NCBI GenBank assembly: GCA_028865845.1
Contig: JAGWJK010000319.1
Coordinates: forward strand, 1-5,927
Direction of reading: 5' to 3'
Length of the DNA: 5,927 nt
Source: Rhizobiaceae bacterium
Lineage (GTDB): Bacteria > Pseudomonadota > Alphaproteobacteria > Rhizobiales > Rhizobiaceae
Shown here: in pieces, positions 1 to 5,411 of the stretch
Layout: each line of letters opens with the position of its first letter
Position numbering within the stretch: the stretch's first letter is position 1
Position numbers and translations under genes: made by a program
Notes under the pieces: model-generated
The model's input: the letters and a program-made list of their open reading frames with translations, nothing else
What the model was told of the DNA's origin: nothing
Database searches by the model: none

Positions 1-1295
1 CCGCTGCCGCGACCGATCTCGGAATGAATTTCATCCATCAGGAGCTGGCTTTCATTCCCGGTATGACTGTTCTGGAAAACATCATGCTGGGATTGCCCAA
101 GAAGACGCGGTTCGGTGTCGTCAACTGGAAGGCAATTGCACAGGATGTCGAGCCTGTCGCTCGGCGGGTCGGCATCACCGCACCTTTGAATGCGGAGGTG
201 AGGGACCTTTCCACGGCCGAGAACTGGTTGATCAACATTTGCCGCGCGCTGATACGCAAGGCACGCTTGATCGTCATGGATGAGCCGACCGCATCCCTCT
301 CGGCGGCTGAAAGCGAAAAGCTCTTCAAGATTATCGAAGACCTGCGGGATTCCGGTGTAGCCATCCTTTACGTCTCGCATCGGCTCGACGAAATCCTCAG
401 ACTTTGCAATGCCGTGACCGTTTTCCGCGACGGCAATTTCATCTCCGTCATCGACAAGCCGGATCTCACGCGGGCAAGTCTCGTGGAGGCGATCGTCGGC
501 GGCGCCGTCGAAAAGCTCAGCCACGACAAGGACTATGTGCGCAGGGAAGCGGTTCTCTCCATCAAAGGGCTGACGCGGCTACCGAAGGTGAACGACGTTT
601 CCCTGGCGCTTCATCGTGGCGAGGTTCTCGGCATCGGCGGGCTTGTTGGCGCCGGTCGTACGGAGCTCGTTCGCCTGATTTATGGGGCCGATCGCGCCGA
701 TTCCGGCACGATGGCACTGGAAGGTAAGCCTTTTCACCCGAGGACCCCTGCACAGGCGGTCAAGGCGGGATTAGGGCTGGTGCCGGAGGAGCGCCGCGCC
801 GATGGCCTGCTTCTGACCAAGAGCGTGGCCTTCAATCTGCAGCTTGCGAACCTCCTGAACATTGTCCGCAACCCGGCGCTGCCGCTCATCGATTATCGCC
901 GCCGCGAAAATCTTTCGGCGCAGATCGTGCGCGATCTCTCGGTGAAAACGCAATCGATCGAAACGCCCGTCGGCCTGCTTTCCGGCGGTAACCAGCAGAA
1001 GGTGGTGATCGGCCGCTGGCTGCTGCGGCAGCCGAAGATTCTCATTCTCGACGAACCGACGCGTGGCGTCGATATCGGCGCCCGGGCCGACATCCATCGT
1101 CTGATCCGAGATCTCGCCGCGCGCGGGATGGCCGTTATCGTGGTCTCATCGGAGCCCGACGAACTACCCGACCTCTGTGACCGTGTCCTTGTGATGGCGG
1201 AAGGCCGCATCGTCAGGGAGCTAACCGGAACAGGCATCACGCGAAATGCGATCGTCGAGGCAAGCTATGCCTTCGGCGGCACGGAAAGGTACTGA
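1..1295 (+). CDS. Ribose-type (CUT2) sugar ABC transporter ATP-binding protein, 5' partial
   Basis: This is a tandem two-domain ATPase (RbsA/MglA/XylG family) that powers import of a sugar-like substrate at the cytoplasmic face of the inner membrane. The reading frame is open to the first base, so the start, Walker A and about 60-80 residues lie outside the window; the Met at 24 is internal, within the Q-loop region (IHQEL). Domain 1 then shows a degenerate signature LSTAE (207-221), Walker B VMDEPTA (273-293) and a switch histidine in YVSHR (about 369-383). Domain 2 has a P-loop GLVGAGRT with Arg in place of Lys (639-662), the family motif VPEERR (about 780-797), a full signature LSGGNQQ (978-998), Walker B LILDEPTRGVD, and VSSE where the switch His would be. 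Such domain asymmetry is usual in this family. It ends 1 base before the permease. The substrate cannot be read from sequence. Confidence 0.95.
   Translation, partial: AAATDLGMNFIHQELAFIPGMTVLENIMLGLPKKTRFGVVNWKAIAQDVEPVARRVGITAPLNAEVRDLSTAENWLINICRALIRKARLIVMDEPTASLSAAESEKLFKIIEDLRDSGVAILYVSHRLDEILRLCNAVTVFRDGNFISVIDKPDLTRASLVEAIVGGAVEKLSHDKDYVRREAVLSIKGLTRLPKVNDVSLALHRGEVLGIGGLVGAGRTELVRLIYGADRADSGTMALEGKPFHPRTPAQAVKAGLGLVPEERRADGLLLTKSVAFNLQLANLLNIVRNPALPLIDYRRRENLSAQIVRDLSVKTQSIETPVGLLSGGNQQKVVIGRWLLRQPKILILDEPTRGVDIGARADIHRLIRDLAARGMAVIVVSSEPDELPDLCDRVLVMAEGRIVRELTGTGITRNAIVEASYAFGGTERY
1283..1289 (+). promoter_or_regulatory. Ribosome binding site of the permease gene
   Basis: GGAAAGG lies 7 bases before the ATG at 1297, inside the last codons of the ATPase gene. 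It decides the permease start: an earlier in-frame ATG at 1246 has no comparable site and would add 17 hydrophilic residues overlapping the ATPase. Confidence 0.7.
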
Positions 1296-1296
1296 C

Positions 1297-2292
1297 ATGA
1301 GCGACGTCGCGGTTTCGACACGCAGTCTTTCACCCGGCGCAAAGCGCGCTCTTGGCGCTTTTGCCCGCTATGCCACGATTATCGGCCTAGTGGGGATGAT
1401 CGTTGCATTTTCCATCCTGTCGCCGCGCGCCTTTCCGACCATTTACAATTTCACCAATGTCCTGAACCAGACCTCGCTCGCGATGATCATAGCCGGCGGT
1501 CTGACGCTTGCCGTCATCGTCGGCGAACTGGACCTGTCGATTGGCTTCGCTGCGTCGCTGCACGGCGTCTTGGTTACAGGCCTGATCGTCTCCGATAAGC
1601 TGCCGATCGCCGTAGCTATCCTGATCGTCATCGTACTTGGCGGGCTGATCGGGCTCGTCAACGGGCTGATCGTCACCAAGGTCAAGGTGAACTCCGTCAT
1701 CGCGACGCTCGGAATCGGCACGATTCTGACGGGGCTGTCGTTTGCCTATTCGGCCGGCGTCCCGATCACGGCCGGCGTGCCGGAGGCATTTCTGCAGGTG
1801 TCATTGGGTCGCTGGCTCTTCGGCATACCCAACAACATCGTCATCATGGTCGTGGTGCTCGGCGCGCTATGGGTCCTGGTGGAGCGGACTGCACTCGGCC
1901 AGGAGATCCAGGCGGTCGGCGGCAATCCATCGGCAGCACGGCTTGCCGGCATCAATGTCGACCGCATCAAGATCCTCGGATTCGTGATATCGGGCATGTG
2001 CGCGGCGCTGACCGGCATCCTTCTTGCCTCGCGTCTCGGCAGCGGCACGACCAGTGCAGCCGATCCTTATCTGCTGACTGCATTTGCCGCCGTCTTCCTG
2101 GGCTCGGCGACGCTAAGGGACGGCGAATTCCATGTCTTCGGAACCTTTATTGGGGCTCTGATCATCGCTTTCGGCTTCAACGGGCTCAACATCTTCGGCG
2201 CGCCGACCTATTCACAATATATCTTCCAGGGCGCCATTCTCATCATCGCGGTCGGACTGTCGAGCCTTGGCCGAATTCTCTCGCAGCGCTAG
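1297..2292 (+). CDS. Ribose-type sugar ABC transporter permease
   Basis: A 331-residue inner-membrane permease of the BPD_transp_2 family (RbsC/YtfT/XylH-like), the pore through which the adjacent ATPase drives substrate import. After a short polar N-terminus the protein is a series of hydrophobic segments, beginning around residues 24-45 (YATIIGLVGMIVAFSIL) and including VAILIVIVLGGLIGLVNGLI and a hydrophobic stretch in NNIVIMVVVLGALWVLV. The family motif VGELDLSIG sits near residues 72-80, and the cytoplasmic loop motif AVGGNPSAARLAGI, expected to contact the ATPase, is present in the central part. Length agrees with the family norm of about 310-350. The start at 1297 follows the ATPase stop by 1 base, implying translational coupling. 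No second permease is visible, so the pore may be a homodimer or the partner may lie upstream. Specificity is unknown. Confidence 0.95.
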   Translation: MSDVAVSTRSLSPGAKRALGAFARYATIIGLVGMIVAFSILSPRAFPTIYNFTNVLNQTSLAMIIAGGLTLAVIVGELDLSIGFAASLHGVLVTGLIVSDKLPIAVAILIVIVLGGLIGLVNGLIVTKVKVNSVIATLGIGTILTGLSFAYSAGVPITAGVPEAFLQVSLGRWLFGIPNNIVIMVVVLGALWVLVERTALGQEIQAVGGNPSAARLAGINVDRIKILGFVISGMCAALTGILLASRLGSGTTSAADPYLLTAFAAVFLGSATLRDGEFHVFGTFIGALIIAFGFNGLNIFGAPTYSQYIFQGAILIIAVGLSSLGRILSQR

Positions 2293-2295
2293 GAG
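2291..2295 (+). promoter_or_regulatory. Ribosome binding site of the hydrolase gene, overlapping the permease stop
   Basis: AGGAG is formed by the last two bases of the permease stop codon (TAG, 2290-2292) plus the next three bases, 6 bases before the ATG at 2302. The overlap implies translation of the hydrolase tied to the transporter genes and supports their being one operon. Confidence 0.75.
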
Positions 2296-2301
2296 CATAC
2301 C

Positions 2302-3132
2302 ATGTCCAATCAATGGGAGGTCCACGTCATCGAGTTCGCGCGGTCCAAGGACCAGCCGCTGATCGATCTCGTCAACGGCGCGCCGCCATCGGAAGTCCTC
2401 GACCTGCCTTTCGGCTTCGTGCTTGCTCAAAATGGCGAGAAGAATGTCCTGATCGACACCGGCTTTCTCAACGAGGGCAGCGGGGCGGACTTCTCGAAGA
2501 AGTTCGGTATTCCCTATTGGATTTCTCCGGTGCGCATGCTCGAGGAACTCGGCGTCAAGGCAGATGATGTCACGGATATTGTCCTGAGCCACGCCCATTT
2601 CGACCATATGGGTTCCATCTCGGCTTTCAGGAAAGCACGCATTTTCATCCAGAAGCGCGAGTGGCTTTCGTGGAACGAGGCGATTGCCTTGCCGCCGCAG
2701 TATGGTTTCCTGACCGCGATCATCAATCCCGACGATATGCGCTCCGCGTTCGATGCGGCGGTCGAACATCGGCTGAAACTCGTCGATGGCGACAAGGATA
2801 ATATCCTCCCCGGTATCCACGTCCGGCTCGCAGAGGGTCATACGCTCGGCCAGCAATTCGTGATCATCGAGACCGGCCGAGGGCGCATGGTGGCTGCGGG
2901 AGATTGCATCTACTCCAAGCTCAACCTCACTGGCCACCGGCACGATGGCGTCTTTGCCCCGCTCAACAACGGTATCGGCAGTATCTGGAAGCAGCTCGAG
3001 GCCATGGACCGGATCAGCGAGGAAATTGCCGGCGATCATTCCAAGCTGATCATGATGCACGACAACGATCGCTGGGCACATTTGCCTCTGGTCAAAGAGG
3101 TGGAAGGCTTTCGGATCGTCAAGGCCTCATAG
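2302..3132 (+). CDS. Metallo-beta-lactamase-fold hydrolase of the N-acyl-homoserine lactonase / gamma-butyrolactonase family
   Basis: A 276-residue cytoplasmic (no signal peptide seen) metallo-hydrolase. It has the lactonase metal-site series in order: IDTG (51-54), HAHFDH (H97, H99, D101, H102), GHTLGQ (H180), GDCIY (D201) and MMHDND (H253). Tyr204, three residues after the bridging Asp201, matches the spacing of the catalytic Tyr194/Asp191 pair known in AiiA, and the C-terminal pattern HDNDRWAH resembles the HDPDAWA stretch of AttM/BlcC. By family knowledge the enzyme would bind two zinc ions and open a lactone ring. Whether the substrate is an acyl-homoserine lactone, gamma-butyrolactone, a sugar lactone or another ester cannot be read from the sequence. 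The gene follows the permease by 9 bases, so a catabolic role on the imported compound is attractive. Length is near the usual 250-280. The gene looks intact. Confidence 0.88.
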   Translation: MSNQWEVHVIEFARSKDQPLIDLVNGAPPSEVLDLPFGFVLAQNGEKNVLIDTGFLNEGSGADFSKKFGIPYWISPVRMLEELGVKADDVTDIVLSHAHFDHMGSISAFRKARIFIQKREWLSWNEAIALPPQYGFLTAIINPDDMRSAFDAAVEHRLKLVDGDKDNILPGIHVRLAEGHTLGQQFVIIETGRGRMVAAGDCIYSKLNLTGHRHDGVFAPLNNGIGSIWKQLEAMDRISEEIAGDHSKLIMMHDNDRWAHLPLVKEVEGFRIVKAS

Positions 3133-3170
3133 CCAAGTCCTGGTTCACGGACGCCGGCCGCCAGATTCCG

Positions 3171-3194
3171 ATTGTCCGCCGACAAGCGGATAAT
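3171..3194. repeat. Imperfect inverted repeat ATTGTCCGC / GCGGATAAT
   Basis: Two 9-base arms (3171-3179 and 3186-3194) flank a 6-base loop CGACAA; eight Watson-Crick pairs and one G-T pair form. A second dyad, TTGTC / GACAA (3172-3176 and 3181-3185), overlaps it, so two alternative foldings compete. It starts 39 bases after the hydrolase stop. It could be an RNA hairpin protecting the operon's 3' end or a protein-binding palindrome; no T-run follows. Confidence 0.5.
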
Positions 3195-3205
3195 CTCGCT
3201 TTTCA

Positions 3206-3227
3206 AGGTTGGAGTCTGCTCCAACCT
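3206..3227. repeat. Perfect 9-bp inverted repeat AGGTTGGAG-TCTG-CTCCAACCT
   Basis: Arms 3206-3214 and 3219-3227 are perfectly complementary around a 4-base loop, giving a stable hairpin 73 bases past the hydrolase stop. Neither strand has a T-run after it (GCTCGAATC on plus; TGAAAAGC on minus), so it is not a textbook intrinsic terminator, though it could still end or protect transcripts. The GGAG...CTCC dyad also resembles the kind of palindrome bound by MerR-family regulators; that is inference only, and no good promoter elements flank it. Confidence 0.6.
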
Positions 3228-3250
3228 GCTCGAATCAAAGATGAAATTTG

Positions 3251-3285
3251 ACCTGGGAAACGAGGCGCCGGCGGCTGCCCCAGGT
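3251..3285. repeat. Inverted repeat ACCTGGG / CCCAGGT with 21-base GC-rich loop
   Basis: Arms at 3251-3257 and 3279-3285 are perfectly complementary over 7 bases. The loop is GC-rich and contains the self-complementary GCCGGC. This is a weaker structure than its upstream neighbour and could arise by chance; listed because it is the third dyad within 115 bases. Confidence 0.35.
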
Positions 3286-3434
3286 GTATCGATGGATGAA
3301 CTCGGCTAGCGGGTAGCGATCACAGCCGATCGATCTGGAAGTTGCCGATCATACCATCGACACTGTCCGCTTCCGTCACCGACTATCGAAAGCAATTATT
3401 CAAGAGCGAAGCACGCCTTTCATATCTTTGCGGA

Positions 3435-5153
3435 TCATGCAGGGATATCGAGCTGCGCCTCGTTCATCTGGCGCAGGCATCGCTCCTGATCGAGCGGTCG
3501 ACCGAGTTCCTCGTAGCGGGCTGCGGCCTCGGCGAAGGCTGCGACTGCACGAATTTTGTTGGTCTGCGCTTGCCGTTGGACGCCGCGCGCCTCCCACAAA
3601 GCCGCCGCCCAGGGACCGCCCTGCCACATACCGGCGATGCGTTCGGCCTCGTTCAGGCGCCGATCTACCTGGTCGAGCTGACCCGATCGCGCAAGGGCGA
3701 TGGCAGACGCCGTGCGCAATCCCATCGAGCAGGGCTGGCAGGCACCGGGTGTCAGCAACCGATCGCCGGTCAGGATGGCCTCCGTGAGCTTCTCACGGCT
3801 GGTGGCGGAGCGAACGGCGAGCGCCTGGAGGCGCAGCAGCAGATGGCTCGATAGCCAGGAAGCTTGCGCATCCGCGAAGGCTTTCTGGATAAAGCGTCCG
3901 GCCCGCCATTTCTGGCCACGGGCAAGCGCGATTTCCGCCAACCGCTCCAGCACCAGCACCCGGCCGGAGACAGCTTTGGCTTCCACATGCAAGCGCTCGG
4001 CCTCGATCAACAATCTCTCCGCTTCGTCGAGATTGCCAGCACATCGAGCGATTTCGCCAAGGATCAGGCAGGCTAGCCCGCGACCGGCCACAGATTTTTC
4101 CTCGTCGGCGACAGCACGCAATTCGTTGGCGCTTTCGGCGATCAGGCCGTGGCCGCGGGCGTCACACAGGCAGAACTCCGCCAGACAAAGATGGCCATCG
4201 AAAACAGCCGGCACGAAGGCGCTGCGCGTACGCACCCATTCGGTGAATTCACTGCGAAAAAGCTCGCGCCATTGACCCTGCATATGGGCGGTGAGGCCGA
4301 GAATAGCGCCCGCTTCGCCGACTTCACGGCCAAGACCGGCATCCAACGCCTCGGCACGGGTCTGCCGTGCCAGATCCGCCGCCTTGTCGAAAGCGCCGCT
4401 CTGCAGATGCACGAGCGCCCAGGCAAGCGCGGCGCGGATGCGTTCCACGGGCGCGTCCGGCTGGGTCCCCGAAAGCGCCAACGCGCGCTCGTAAAGCTCG
4501 ATTGCCGGGCGGCTGGGGCCTACGCCGAGCTCCGCATGGAGCTTTTCACGCAGCTGATCGAACTGGCGGATTGCCTCCGTGCGGTTGCCGGCGTCGAGCG
4601 CCGCCTGCATCAGCGCGCACTGCGCCTCTTCGTCCATCGGATCGAGAGCATTCAGGCGCCGCCATAGTTTTCCGGCGCGCAGGGTATCGGTGTAAAGCTG
4701 CTGCAGCTGTTGGCCGGGGCCATCCAGCCAATCCACGAAGCGATCGTCGGGCAGCAGTGCGCCGGCATAGAGTTCCGCAGCTGCTTCGCATTCGGCGACA
4801 TCCTTGCTGCGTATGGCAGCCCTTGCGGCTGCCTCGAAACGAGCAGCATCGGTGTCAACTTCGACATCGGGCGAGAAGGCGACCACCTCCCTCGCAATGC
4901 CGATGGCGTCGGGCGCTTCGATAGCCTTGCGCGCGAAATGCAGGGCCTTGCGCAGGTTGGCACCCGCGGCTTCTGCGTTGAGATCCGGCCAGAAGGCATC
5001 CATTGCCTGCTCGCGGTGTATTCGATGTCCCGGCGAAATCGCGAGCAGTTTGACGATGGCGGCTGCGCTATCACGCTTCCAGGCGGAAGAGGGAATTTCG
5101 GCACCATCGATCCGGACCACAAAGCGCCCCAGCAGATTGATTGAGATTTTCAA
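3435..5153 (-). CDS. SARP/BTAD-type transcriptional regulator with TPR-like C-terminal region
   Basis: A 572-residue cytoplasmic DNA-binding regulator. Residues 1-95 form an OmpR-like winged helix (MKISINLLGRF at the start, recognition region near FWPDLNAEAAGANLRKAL, about 54-71). Residues 98-229 match the bacterial transcriptional activator domain, with VDTDAARFEAA, DDRFVDWLDGPG and the helical repeat LDPMDEEAQCALMQAALDAG ending in ELYERAL. Residues 239-559 are alpha-helical, Ala/Leu-rich TPR-like repeats (for example AGNLDEAERLLIEAERLH), likely a protein or ligand sensing arm. No ATPase (NB-ARC/AAA) motif is seen, unlike the large Streptomyces-type members. The TTG start at 5153 is chosen because it gives the standard N-terminus and has AGGGG 6 bases ahead. 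The frame stays open another 76 codons upstream to a GTG, but that segment is Arg-rich, unlike the family, and lacks a ribosome site. Divergent from the peroxiredoxin gene; target genes unknown. Confidence 0.85.
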   Translation of the reverse strand: MKISINLLGRFVVRIDGAEIPSSAWKRDSAAAIVKLLAISPGHRIHREQAMDAFWPDLNAEAAGANLRKALHFARKAIEAPDAIGIAREVVAFSPDVEVDTDAARFEAAARAAIRSKDVAECEAAAELYAGALLPDDRFVDWLDGPGQQLQQLYTDTLRAGKLWRRLNALDPMDEEAQCALMQAALDAGNRTEAIRQFDQLREKLHAELGVGPSRPAIELYERALALSGTQPDAPVERIRAALAWALVHLQSGAFDKAADLARQTRAEALDAGLGREVGEAGAILGLTAHMQGQWRELFRSEFTEWVRTRSAFVPAVFDGHLCLAEFCLCDARGHGLIAESANELRAVADEEKSVAGRGLACLILGEIARCAGNLDEAERLLIEAERLHVEAKAVSGRVLVLERLAEIALARGQKWRAGRFIQKAFADAQASWLSSHLLLRLQALAVRSATSREKLTEAILTGDRLLTPGACQPCSMGLRTASAIALARSGQLDQVDRRLNEAERIAGMWQGGPWAAALWEARGVQRQAQTNKIRAVAAFAEAAARYEELGRPLDQERCLRQMNEAQLDIPA

Positions 5154-5159
5154 AGTGTG

Positions 5160-5164
5160 CCCCT
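5160..5164 (-). promoter_or_regulatory. Ribosome binding site supporting the TTG start of the regulator
   Basis: On the minus strand AGGGG lies 6 bases before TTG (5153-5151). The nearest upstream in-frame ATG, at 5195, would add 14 residues before the conserved winged-helix start. The spacing and the family N-terminus together favour TTG. Confidence 0.6.
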
Positions 5165-5221
5165 GTCTGAGATAGCCGACGGACCGCCGATGCATGAACA
5201 CAATACGATGTCGAAGCCGGT

Positions 5222-5244
5222 GCCGGCGCAGTGTTCTCGCCGGC
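5222..5244. repeat. GC-rich hairpin GCCGGCG / CGCCGGC
   Basis: Arms 5222-5228 and 5238-5244 are perfectly complementary over 7 bases with a 9-base loop. It sits about 70 bases upstream of the regulator's TTG start, so if transcription begins near 5294 it would fold in the 5' leader of that mRNA. GC-rich 7-bp arms are not rare in this composition, so function is uncertain. Confidence 0.4.
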
Positions 5245-5297
5245 TGCATAGAAATTTGCGCCGGGGAACGCTGGCGGAACGGCGCGCGCCTAGTGTC

Positions 5298-5326
5298 GCC
5301 ATCGTACATCCGGCGCTGACGATGGC
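5298..5326. repeat. Operator-like inverted repeat GCCATCGT-N13-ACGATGGC
   Basis: Two perfectly complementary 8-base half-sites (5298-5305 and 5319-5326) are separated by 13 bases, with equivalent positions 21 bases apart, about two turns of the helix. That is the geometry expected of a dimeric DNA-binding protein contacting one face. It lies between two divergent genes and overlaps the candidate minus-strand promoter, as a repressor or autoregulatory site would. The binding protein is unknown. Confidence 0.5.
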
Positions 5327-5328
5327 AA
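5301..5328 (-). promoter_or_regulatory. Candidate sigma-70-type promoter of the regulator gene
   Basis: On the minus strand TTGCCA (5328-5323; 5 of 6 matches to TTGACA) and TACGAT (5306-5301; 4 of 6 to TATAAT) are 16 bases apart. Transcription would start near 5294, giving a leader of about 140 bases. Both elements overlap the half-sites of the dyad at 5298-5326. This is a by-eye match and chance is a real alternative. Confidence 0.3.
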
Positions 5329-5399
5329 CCGGTTCGAAACAGCAGGGACTGACTCAAATCGAATTTCGTGACCTCGGCCACAGGCCGCCGTCAATAAAG

Positions 5400-5404
5400 A
5401 GGAG
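5400..5404 (+). promoter_or_regulatory. Ribosome binding site of the peroxiredoxin gene
   Basis: AGGAG lies 7 bases before the ATG at 5412, within a longer purine stretch (5396-5409). It is a strong match, consistent with an abundantly made housekeeping or stress enzyme. Confidence 0.75.
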
Positions 5405-5411
5405 AAGGACA

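Larger units (their letters stand above)
3133..3434. other. Gene-free convergent spacer between hydrolase and regulator genes
   Basis: About 300 bases lie between two converging stop codons. No credible gene, tRNA or T-tract terminator was seen. The stretch holds three inverted repeats (3171-3194, 3206-3227 and 3251-3285) and short protein-like open stretches in two frames after 3241 that are broken by stops at 3307 and 3314. It is longer than a minimal convergent spacer needs to be, so it may be a regulatory site cluster or a remnant of a lost gene. Confidence 0.6.
5154..5411. other. Divergent intergenic region between regulator and peroxiredoxin genes
   Basis: This 258-base stretch must hold the promoters of both flanking genes. 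It contains an operator-like dyad (5298-5326), a GC-rich hairpin (5222-5244) in the likely leader of the regulator gene, and small palindromes AAAT-CGA-ATTT (5356-5366) and GGCC-ACA-GGCC (5376-5386) close to the peroxiredoxin start. I found no convincing plus-strand promoter pair for the peroxiredoxin. Confidence 0.65.

Noticed and set aside
1246..1296. Upstream ATG start for the permease
   Set aside because: It overlaps the ATPase gene by 50 bases, lacks a ribosome site, and adds a polar tail not typical of the family; ATG 1297 has GGAAAGG 7 bases ahead.
2212..3081. 289-codon open frame on the minus strand opposite the hydrolase gene
   Set aside because: It is the mirror of a well-supported gene with complete catalytic motifs; its translation shows no recognisable domain and long antisense frames are common in GC-rich DNA.
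3166..3194. Plus-strand TTCCGA-17-GATAAT as a promoter in the convergent spacer
   Set aside because: The -10 match is good but the -35 has only 3 of 6 matches, and there is no credible gene downstream for it to serve.
3342..4924. Several plus-strand open frames (for example 3342-3854, 3700-4275, 4149-4667, 4367-4924) across the regulator gene
   Set aside because: They are low-complexity, Arg/Ala/Ser-rich shadows of the minus-strand winged-helix/BTAD/TPR coding sequence.
5170..5175. Minus-strand CTATCT as a rhizobial -10 box for the regulator
   Set aside because: Transcription would begin around 5163, inside the ribosome binding site, and no good -35 element is present at 17-18 bases.
5368..5397. 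Plus-strand CGTGAC with a downstream CAATAA or GTCAAT as the peroxiredoxin promoter
   Set aside because: Spacing and -10 match are poor, and the start site would fall on the ribosome binding site.
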